NCBI GenBank assembly: GCA_031119595.1
Contig: JAVHXX010000310.1
Span: forward strand, 1-5,652
DNA length: 5,652 nucleotides
From: Patulibacter sp.
GTDB lineage: Bacteria > Actinomycetota > Thermoleophilia > Solirubrobacterales > Solirubrobacteraceae
Direction of reading: 5' to 3'
The notes under the pieces were generated by a model. It was not told the origin of the DNA and made no database searches. It was given only the letters and a program-made list of their open reading frames with translations. The translations under genes and the position numbers were made by a program. Position 1 is the stretch's first letter, and every line of letters starts with the position of its first letter. Positions 1-5,105 of this stretch are shown in pieces.

Positions 1-13
1 TTCAGCGACCGAA

Positions 14-48
14 TGTCCGGTTATGGCCCCCAAGGCCATAACCGGACA
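14..48 (-). terminator. Perfect 15-bp hairpin downstream of the beta-oxidation gene
   Basis: The arm TGTCCGGTTATGGCC (14-28) is exactly complementary to GGCCATAACCGGACA (34-48), with a five-base loop. It lies about 60 bases past the stop codon of the minus-strand gene ending at 108, so a role as terminator or 3'-end stabiliser is plausible. No T-run follows on either strand, so it is not a classic intrinsic terminator; actinobacterial terminators often lack the T-run. The arms are less GC-rich than the surroundings. Alternatives are a dispersed repeat unit or a protein-binding palindrome. Confidence 0.5.
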
Positions 49-50
49 GG

Positions 51-86
51 CGGGCCCGCAGCCCAGGGGGAGTACCCCCGGGCCCG
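51..86 (-). terminator. GC-rich compound hairpin after the beta-oxidation gene
   Basis: CGGGCCCG at 51-58 can pair with CGGGCCCG at 79-86. Inside it, GGGGG (66-70) can pair with CCCCC (75-79) around the tetraloop AGTA; base 79 can serve only one of the two stems. The structure begins about 20 bases past the TAG stop at 108-110 of the minus-strand gene, so it is the first structure an outgoing transcript would form. No T-run follows. It may act together with the hairpin at 14-48 as a tandem terminator, but in such GC-rich DNA some pairing occurs by chance. Confidence 0.4.
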
Positions 87-107
87 AGCCCACGACGATG
101 GAACCGT

Positions 108-2135
108 CTAGGAGTTCGTCCAGTTCGCAGCGCGCTTGCCGAGGAAGGCGCTGATGCCCTCCTTGGCGTCGTTGGACCCGAACGCCGCAGCGAAGCCCGC
201 GATCTCGGCGGCGATGCCCTCGTCGAGGTCGCCCTTGCCGGAGACGTCCTTGATCTGCCTGACGGCGATCGGAGCCTGCGAGGCGAGCTTGCGGGCCCAG
301 TTGAGGGCCGTCTCGAGGAGCGCGTGGTCGTCGACGACGCGGTTCACGAGGCCGTACTCCTCGGCGAGCGCCGCCGGGAGCGGGTCGCCGACGAGGTTGA
401 GCTCGAGCGCACGACCGGCGCCGACGAGGCGCGGCAGGCGCTGCGTGCCACCGAAGCCGGGGATGATGCCGAGCTTGATCTCCGGCTGACCGAACACGGC
501 CGAGCGCGCGGCGAGGCGCACGTCGCACGCCATCGCGAGCTCGTTGCCACCGCCGAACGCGAGGCCGTTGACCGCCGCGATCGTGGCGACATCGCTCTGA
601 CCGATCTCGCGGAAGAGACCGTGGGCGTCGCTGAGGAGCTGCGCACCGGCGGCTTCGTCGAGCTGCGTGAACGCCTTGATGTCGGCGCCGGCGCAGAAGA
701 GGAGCGGGTTCGACGAGGCGATGACGAGCGCGCGGTCGCCACGGCTCTTGACCGTCTCCCACACCTTGCGGAGGTCACCGATGACCGCCGGCGAGAGCGA
801 GTTCATCATGCCGTTCGCGAGCCACGCGATGCTCACGCCGCCCTCGCGGCTCTCGAGCTTGACCGTCTCGGCCGGCTGCTCGGCGTCGGCGTTCGGGTAG
901 GGGTAGAAGCCCTGACCGGTCTTCGTGCCGAGGCGACCCTGCGCCACGAGGCGCTGGAGCAGCACCGGCGGTGCGAAGCGCGCACCGAACTTCTCCTCGA
1001 GTTCGACGAACTGCGAGAGGATCACGTCGAGACCGATCTGGTCGGCCTTCATGAACGGCGGGAGCAGGCCGCGGCGCGGATCCATGCCGGCGCCGCCCAT
1101 CATCCCGAAGTCGATGTCGCGGATGCCCGCGATGCCCTCTTCGACGAGCTGGCAGGCTTCGCGGAGCGAGGTGAGGAGCGTGCGCTGCACGAGCTCCTCG
1201 ATGTTCGGCTCGTTGTCGCCCGGGAGGTTCTTGGAGCCGTCGGCGGTGTAGACGCCCTCGCCGGTCTTCACCCCGGACTTGCCGGCCGCGACGAGCTCGG
1301 TGATGCCCTTGTGGACGTAGAACGACGCGTCGGTGTCCGGGTTGACCAGGCCGCCGTCGTACTCCTCGTGCAGGTGCTGGGCGGTGTGCAGCGCGGTGTC
1401 GAGACCGAGGAGGTTGAGGAGGAGGAACGGTCCCATCGGGAGCGCCTTGGCCTCCTGCAGGCCGGCGTCGACCTTCTGGATGTCGAGGCCGCCCTCTTCC
1501 TGCGCCTTCCAGATCTCACCGACGGACGCGATGAGGATGCGGTTGACGACGAAGCCGGGGCACTCGCCGCAGATGATCGGCTGCTTGCGGGTGTTCTGGG
1601 CGAACGCGTAGGCGACGGCGACCGTCTCCGCGGACGTGTACTCGCCCTCGATGACCTCGACCAGCGGCATGAGCGTGGCCGGGTAGAAGTAGTGGAAGCC
1701 GACGACCTTGTCGGGGCGGGTCGTCGCCTCGCCGATCTCGGTGACCGACAGCGCCGACGTGTTCGTCGCGAGGATCGCGTGCGACGGGGTGACCGCGTCG
1801 AGGTCCTGGAAGATCGCCTGCTTGATGTCCATGCGCTCCGGCACGGCCTCGATCACGAAGTCGACGTCGCCGAAGCCGTCGTAGGTGAGGGTGCCGGTGA
1901 TGCGGCCGATGACCTCGTCGACGCGCGCCTGGGCCTGCTCCTCCGTGAGCTTGCCCTTCTTCACGAGGCGGGCGACCTCGCCCTGCGTCGCGTCGGTCGC
2001 GGCCTTGATGCCCGCGTCGATGAACTCCTGCTTGATGTCCTTGAGGAGGACGGGGATGCCGGACGCGGCGATCGTCTGGGCGATCTGGCCGCCCATCGTG
2101 CCGGCGCCGACGACGGCTGCCTTGAAGATGAACAT
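108..2135 (-). CDS. Bifunctional 3-hydroxyacyl-CoA dehydrogenase / enoyl-CoA hydratase (FadB/FadN-like)
   Basis: This 675-residue cytoplasmic enzyme should hydrate trans-2-enoyl-CoA and oxidise the resulting (S)-3-hydroxyacyl-CoA with NAD, two consecutive steps of fatty-acid beta-oxidation. Residues 1-185 form the NAD-binding Rossmann domain, with GAGTMGG at 10-16 and the catalytic pair His148 (GFHYFYP) and Glu160 (LVEVI). Two dehydrogenase C-terminal domains follow, marked by PGFVVNR (193-199), GMDPRRG (350-356) and GTKTGQGFYPYP (403-414). From about 424 to the end is a crotonase domain with the oxyanion-hole motif LFCAGADIK (479-487) and both catalytic glutamates, Glu532 (GGGNEL) and Glu552 (GQPEIKLGIIPG). 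The dehydrogenase-first order is opposite to E. coli FadB and matches Bacillus FadN and the archaeal crotonyl-CoA hydratase/3-hydroxybutyryl-CoA dehydrogenase fusions. The ATG at 2135 is chosen because the Rossmann strand starts immediately after it and AGGAG lies upstream; an in-frame GTG at 2174 would add 13 residues unlike the family. The dehydrogenase motif reads FYP where most members have FNP. No thiolase partner is visible here; one could lie beyond position 1. Confidence 0.95.
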   Translation of the reverse strand: MFIFKAAVVGAGTMGGQIAQTIAASGIPVLLKDIKQEFIDAGIKAATDATQGEVARLVKKGKLTEEQAQARVDEVIGRITGTLTYDGFGDVDFVIEAVPERMDIKQAIFQDLDAVTPSHAILATNTSALSVTEIGEATTRPDKVVGFHYFYPATLMPLVEVIEGEYTSAETVAVAYAFAQNTRKQPIICGECPGFVVNRILIASVGEIWKAQEEGGLDIQKVDAGLQEAKALPMGPFLLLNLLGLDTALHTAQHLHEEYDGGLVNPDTDASFYVHKGITELVAAGKSGVKTGEGVYTADGSKNLPGDNEPNIEELVQRTLLTSLREACQLVEEGIAGIRDIDFGMMGGAGMDPRRGLLPPFMKADQIGLDVILSQFVELEEKFGARFAPPVLLQRLVAQGRLGTKTGQGFYPYPNADAEQPAETVKLESREGGVSIAWLANGMMNSLSPAVIGDLRKVWETVKSRGDRALVIASSNPLLFCAGADIKAFTQLDEAAGAQLLSDAHGLFREIGQSDVATIAAVNGLAFGGGNELAMACDVRLAARSAVFGQPEIKLGIIPGFGGTQRLPRLVGAGRALELNLVGDPLPAALAEEYGLVNRVVDDHALLETALNWARKLASQAPIAVRQIKDVSGKGDLDEGIAAEIAGFAAAFGSNDAKEGISAFLGKRAANWTNS

Positions 2136-2147
2136 GCGGTGGCGAAG

Positions 2148-2153
2148 CTCCTG
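2148..2153 (-). promoter_or_regulatory. Ribosome binding site supporting the ATG at 2135
   Basis: On the minus strand the sequence reads CAGGAG, twelve bases before the ATG at 2135. The spacing is longer than ideal, but it is the only purine-rich match near that start. The alternative upstream GTG at 2174 has no comparable site, so this favours the shorter protein. Confidence 0.5.
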
Positions 2154-2179
2154 TGGCGAGGTGAGCGCGGGCACGGCCC

Positions 2180-2304
2180 GGTCCCCGTGGGGACCCGCGC
2201 GCCCGCTGGCTCGCGCAAGGGTACCGGCGCGCTGCTCGCGCCGGAGTCTTGGGCGCGATGAACGCGATTTCGGAAAGCCCGCGGGCGTTTTCGCTCCCCG
2301 CGGG
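2180..2304. repeat. Three GC-rich inverted repeats in the divergent intergenic region
   Basis: Three stems lie between the divergent genes: GGTCCCC/GGGGACC at 2180-2186 and 2189-2195; CCGGCGCG/CGCGCCGG at 2224-2231 and 2237-2244 with a five-base loop; and CCCGCGGG/CCCGCGGG at 2278-2285 and 2297-2304 with a loop containing TTTT. In addition, TGAACGCG occurs twice, at 2259-2266 and 2310-2317. If transcription toward the beta-oxidation gene starts in this region, some stems would be in its leader. They could instead be operators. A TACCCT on the minus strand (2218-2223) is a weak -10 candidate for that gene, with no convincing -35. No gene is visible in this roughly 235-base stretch. Confidence 0.35.
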
Positions 2305-2327
2305 AGAGGTGAACGCGTCTAGAAAAA

Positions 2328-2358
2328 CGGAAACTCGATTACCGGAAACCTGAGTTAC
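2328..2358. repeat. Tandem imperfect direct repeat at the promoter of the first membrane protein
   Basis: Two adjacent copies are seen: CGGAAACTCGATTAC (2328-2342) and CGGAAACCTGAGTTAC (2343-2358). They share CGGAAAC at the left and TTAC at the right. Within them AACTC (2332-2336) and GAGTT (2352-2356) also form an inverted pair. The repeat ends inside the probable -10 box, so it would be well placed as an operator or activator site for the downstream gene. That role is inference from position only. Confidence 0.45.
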
Positions 2359-2361
2359 CGT
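2356..2361 (+). promoter_or_regulatory. Probable -10 box (TACCGT) for a near-leaderless transcript
   Basis: TACCGT fits the TAnnnT -10 pattern and ends ten bases before the ATG at 2372, so transcription would begin within a few bases of the start codon. The intervening CCGCACCACC has no Shine-Dalgarno complement. No clear -35 hexamer is seen. Leaderless initiation is common in actinobacteria. Confidence 0.4.
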
Positions 2362-2371
2362 CCGCACCACC

Positions 2372-3064
2372 ATGTGTTTCTCGTATGGCGCCGACCTGAC
2401 CGCGGCCGCTGTGCTGACCCCGGTCGGGATCGTCACACTGCGCGCAGCCAAGACCCGGGCGCAACTCCCGATCGCATCGATCCCGCTCTTCTTCGCGGCG
2501 CACCAGTTCGTCGAGTCGTTCGTGTGGCTCGGCGTCGGCCACCATGCCTCGAAGGGCGTCGAGAGCTTCGCCATCTACCTGTATCTGGTGATGGCGCAGA
2601 TGCTCCTGCCCGTGATCGTGCCCCTGGCCATCTCCGCCGTCGAGCCCGTGCAGCGCCGGCGGCAGTGGATGTACGCCTCGGCCGTGGGCGGATTCGTGTC
2701 GGCGGCGGCCTTCGGATACATCCTCGTCACGCAGGGCGCCACCGCCCATGCCGCCGATCGCACCATGATCTACAAGACCCCGACCGACCTCGGCCTGTGG
2801 GCCGGCGCGCTCTACGCGAACGCCACCGTCCTCACCACGCTCTACGCCTCGGGTCGCAACCTGCGGCTGTTCGGCGTCGCCAACATCCTCGGCATCTCGA
2901 TGGCCTCGTGGATGCGATGGGAGGCGGTGACCTCGGTGTGGTGCATCTACGCGGCGTTCGTCAGCGGCCTCATCCTGCTCCACCTCAACGAGCTCAACGC
3001 GTCCCGCGGCACGCCGCCGCGCGGTCGGGTGTCCGACGCCGACACGCCACCACTCCCGGCGTAG
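2372..3064 (+). CDS. Multi-pass membrane protein of unknown function, copy A (DUF6629-like)
   Basis: This 230-residue protein has about seven hydrophobic segments, at roughly 7-24, 31-53, 65-90, 101-121, 139-160, 164-181 and 186-205, followed by a polar, proline-rich tail. It begins MCFS and resembles by memory the actinobacterial family named DUF6629; this has not been checked. Notable residues shared with the next gene are Cys2, HQF-x-E at 44-48 inside the second membrane segment, VWLG at 51-54, TM-x-Y at 131-134, and VTSVWC at 186-191. Cys2 and Cys191 are its only cysteines. There is no cleavable signal peptide or lipobox. The ATG at 2372 is supported by exact alignment with the neighbour's N-terminus and by the -10 box just upstream; no Shine-Dalgarno sequence is present. 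It lies 26 bases upstream of its paralogue and is divergent from the beta-oxidation gene. No function can be assigned. A sensor, channel or membrane-bound metal or thiol protein are all possible. Confidence 0.85.
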   Translation: MCFSYGADLTAAAVLTPVGIVTLRAAKTRAQLPIASIPLFFAAHQFVESFVWLGVGHHASKGVESFAIYLYLVMAQMLLPVIVPLAISAVEPVQRRRQWMYASAVGGFVSAAAFGYILVTQGATAHAADRTMIYKTPTDLGLWAGALYANATVLTTLYASGRNLRLFGVANILGISMASWMRWEAVTSVWCIYAAFVSGLILLHLNELNASRGTPPRGRVSDADTPPLPA

Positions 3065-3077
3065 ACGAAGCCGCAGC

Positions 3078-3083
3078 TAGCCT
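3078..3083 (+). promoter_or_regulatory. Probable -10 box (TAGCCT) for a leaderless transcript of copy B
   Basis: TAGCCT matches the TAnnnT actinobacterial -10 pattern and ends seven bases before the GTG at 3091, the spacing expected if transcription starts at the start codon itself. The seven bases GCGCGCC offer no ribosome binding site. The box lies in the 26-base gap after copy A and inside a small inverted repeat, CGCAG (3072-3076)/CTGCG (3082-3086). It suggests that copy B has its own promoter as well as possible read-through from copy A. Confidence 0.5.
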
Positions 3084-3090
3084 GCGCGCC

Positions 3091-3762
3091 GTGTGTTTCT
3101 CCCCCACCGCCGACTTCGTGGCGGCCGCGGCGCTCACGCCCCTGGCCGTCGCCACGCTCCGCGCCGCCCCGACCCGCCGTCATCTGGCGATCGCCGCACT
3201 TCCCGCGATCTTCGCCACGCACCAGTTCATCGAGGGCTTCGTCTGGCTGGGCGCACAGCACTCGGTGTCCCGGGGCACCTTCGAGGCGGCGATCCACCTC
3301 TACCTCGTCATCGCGCAGGTCCTGCTGCCCGTGTTCGTCCCGATCGCCGTGATGCTCACGGAACCGGACAAGGCCCGTCGATGGCTCATGGCCGCCGGAC
3401 TCGGCATCGGGATCGCCTCTGCGGCGCGGTTCGGGTGGATCATCTTCGCCCACGATGTCGGCGCCCGCCCGGAGGACCACACGATGGTCTACGACACCGA
3501 CGTCAACATCGGGATGTGGGCCACGATCACCTACGTCATCGCCACCTGCGCGACCACGCTCGTGTCCTCACGCCGCTTCGTCGTGGCGCTCGGCGTCGCG
3601 AACCTCATCGGCCTCGGACTCGCGGCCGCGATCCGGTACGACGCCGTCACCTCGGTGTGGTGCGTCTACGCGGCGTTCGTCAGCGCGCTGGTCTGGCTCC
3701 ACCTACGGAGCGAGCAACCCTCTGCGCCCCGGCCTCGCACGCCGCTCGCCGCCAGCGCCTGA
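3091..3762 (+). CDS. Multi-pass membrane protein of unknown function, copy B (DUF6629-like)
   Basis: This 223-residue protein is the paralogue of the preceding gene. The two align without a gap over residues 1-205, with 106 identical positions by hand count (about 52%), and then diverge in short proline-rich tails. The same seven hydrophobic segments are present, as are Cys2, HQFIE at 44-48, VWLG at 51-54, TMVY at 131-134 and VTSVWC at 186-191; it has one additional cysteine, Cys153. The GTG at 3091 is chosen because it gives MCFSPTAD, collinear with MCFSYGAD of copy A, and lies seven bases after TAGCCT. The reading frame stays open upstream through the whole of copy A, but that stretch is an arginine- and proline-rich shadow, so a longer protein or fusion is unlikely. 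Pairing through duplication suggests a hetero-oligomer or diverged sensing partners; this is inference. The biochemical function is unknown. Confidence 0.85.
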   Translation: MCFSPTADFVAAAALTPLAVATLRAAPTRRHLAIAALPAIFATHQFIEGFVWLGAQHSVSRGTFEAAIHLYLVIAQVLLPVFVPIAVMLTEPDKARRWLMAAGLGIGIASAARFGWIIFAHDVGARPEDHTMVYDTDVNIGMWATITYVIATCATTLVSSRRFVVALGVANLIGLGLAAAIRYDAVTSVWCVYAAFVSALVWLHLRSEQPSAPRPRTPLAASA

Positions 3763-3780
3763 TCCCACCGCGACCCAGAC

Positions 3781-3818
3781 TGATGGCGACGGAGGTCCCC
3801 CAACCCCCGTCGCCGTCA
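3781..3818. terminator. Bidirectional terminator hairpin between convergent genes
   Basis: TGATGGCGACGG (3781-3792) pairs with CCGTCGCCGTCA (3807-3818) to give a 12-bp stem with one G-T wobble. Inside, GGT (3794-3796) can pair with ACC (3803-3805). The hairpin sits between the stop of the membrane protein at 3762 and the stop of the histidine kinase at 3834, so it can serve both. Neither strand has a T-run after it, as is often the case in high-GC actinobacteria. Confidence 0.65.
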
Positions 3819-3833
3819 ATCCACTGAGCTCGG

Positions 3834-5105
3834 TCAGGCCGCCGCGGAGACGGTGCCCTGCGAGAGGCTGAAGCGGAAGCGGCTGCCGTGATCGGAGTCG
3901 GCCAGCCAGATGCGGCCACCGTGCGCCTCGACGACCGCCCGGGCGATCGCCAGGCCGAGGCCGGTGCCGGGCCGCGTCCGGGCCGCTTCGCTCCCGCCGC
4001 GGTAGAAGGGCTCGAAGATCCGCTCGCGGTCGGCCGGGTCGATGCCCTCACCGTCGTCGGCGACCTCGACCTCGAAGCCACCGCCCGTGCGCGGTTCGAT
4101 CTTGACGGTCACGCTGCCGTCCTCCGGCGTGTGCCGGACGGCGTTCTGCAGGAGGTTGAGCATCACGCGACGCAGGCGGGCCGGGTCACCGACGAAGTCG
4201 GTGGAGCCCGCGGCCTCGGCGTTGATGCGGATGCCGCGCTGGTGCGCCTCGACCTCCATCGTGCCGATGACGGACTCAACGATCTCGCCGAGTTCGAACT
4301 GCTGCATCGACCAGGTCAGGGCGCCCGCCTCGATCCGGGCGAGCTCGAAGAGGTCGTCGATCAGTGCGCCGAGCACCTCGACGTTCGTCCGCATCGACGC
4401 GGCGTACCGCTTGACGGTCTCCTGGTCGACGAGGTCGTCCTCGATCGCCTCGGCGAGCAGCCGCAGCGAGGTGATCGGTGTGCGCAGGTCGTGGCTGATC
4501 GACGCGATCGTCTCGCGACGCATGCGCTCGGCCTCGTCGCGGCGCTTCTCCTCCTCGGTGAGCATCGCGACGGTCTCCTGCGCCTGGGCGGCGAGGGTGC
4601 CGATCTCGTCGCGCGCGTCGACCGGGAAGACGACGTCGCGGCGGCCCGTGGCGACCTGGGCGAGGCCGGCGCGGAGGGCGTCGACGTTCGTGCGGACGTC
4701 GAAGCTGAGCAGGTAGGAGATGCGCGCGCCGACGGCCAGGGCCATGACGAGCACGGCGCTGACGACGATCGCGTCACCGCTGGTGATGCCCATCATCCGG
4801 GCCGAGGCCCAGGCCGCGAAGGCGATCGGGCCGAGGGTGAGGAGCACGCTGAGCGTGAAACGCTGGGCGAGCGACCGCATCCGGCTCGGGTCGTTGCGGA
4901 CGAGGTGGGCCACGATCAGGGCGATCGCACTCGACGGAGCCACGCAGATGGCGATCCAGTAGGTGGGCTTCCAGGCGTCGAACTTGAACCAGACGAGCAG
5001 CATCGTGGCGGCCAGCGCGGCGACGAACACCGCTGCCGACCACAACGCGGCGCCCTGTCGGCTTCGGCGCGCGCCGAAGAGTTCGGAGCTCGCGGAGACG
5101 GTCAT
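3834..5105 (-). CDS. Four-TM sensor histidine kinase of a two-component system
   Basis: This 423-residue membrane kinase should autophosphorylate and pass phosphate to the response regulator encoded just upstream. Four hydrophobic segments are at about 19-39, 47-69, 83-101 and 111-133, with only short connecting loops. A HAMP-like region (about 134-187) leads into the dimerisation/phosphoacceptor helix with His205 in SISHDLRTP. The ATPase domain has the N box around Asn321 (LLQNAVRH), the G1 motif DDGEGI (350-355), the F box FEPFYRG (364-370) and the G2 motif GTGLGLAI (380-387), so it appears catalytically complete. The ATG at 5105 overlaps the regulator's TGA as ATGA, which implies translational coupling; GGAAGGGG lies seven bases upstream of this start. 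The frame is open further upstream, but that part is a shadow of the regulator. The lack of an extracytoplasmic sensor domain suggests that the signal is perceived in the membrane or cytoplasm. The specific signal and gene name cannot be deduced. Confidence 0.93.
   Translation of the reverse strand: MTVSASSELFGARRSRQGAALWSAAVFVAALAATMLLVWFKFDAWKPTYWIAICVAPSSAIALIVAHLVRNDPSRMRSLAQRFTLSVLLTLGPIAFAAWASARMMGITSGDAIVVSAVLVMALAVGARISYLLSFDVRTNVDALRAGLAQVATGRRDVVFPVDARDEIGTLAAQAQETVAMLTEEEKRRDEAERMRRETIASISHDLRTPITSLRLLAEAIEDDLVDQETVKRYAASMRTNVEVLGALIDDLFELARIEAGALTWSMQQFELGEIVESVIGTMEVEAHQRGIRINAEAAGSTDFVGDPARLRRVMLNLLQNAVRHTPEDGSVTVKIEPRTGGGFEVEVADDGEGIDPADRERIFEPFYRGGSEAARTRPGTGLGLAIARAVVEAHGGRIWLADSDHGSRFRFSLSQGTVSAAA

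Noticed and set aside
2136..2174. GTG start at 2174 for the beta-oxidation enzyme
   Set aside because: It adds 13 residues before the first Rossmann strand and lacks a ribosome binding site, while the ATG at 2135 has AGGAG upstream and begins at the family's usual point.
324..2261. A 645-codon open frame on the plus strand opposite the beta-oxidation gene
   Set aside because: Its translation is dominated by Arg, Asp, Glu, Leu and Val without any recognisable domain, and the opposite strand encodes a complete enzyme with all catalytic motifs. It is a shadow caused by codon bias in GC-rich DNA.
2372..2390. A lipobox at the N-terminal cysteine of the MCFS proteins
   Set aside because: Cys2 directly follows the initiator Met with no signal peptide before it, so it cannot be a lipoprotein signal.
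1516..2574. A 352-codon minus-strand frame overlapping the 5' part of the enzyme and copy A
   Set aside because: It crosses the divergent promoter region and overlaps two well-supported genes; the protein is Arg/Gly/His-rich shadow sequence.
2374..3090. An N-terminal extension of copy B running through copy A in another frame
   Set aside because: The extension is Arg/Pro/His-rich and unrelated to any domain, while copy A in its own frame is a clear paralogue. The collinear MCFS start at 3091 is better.
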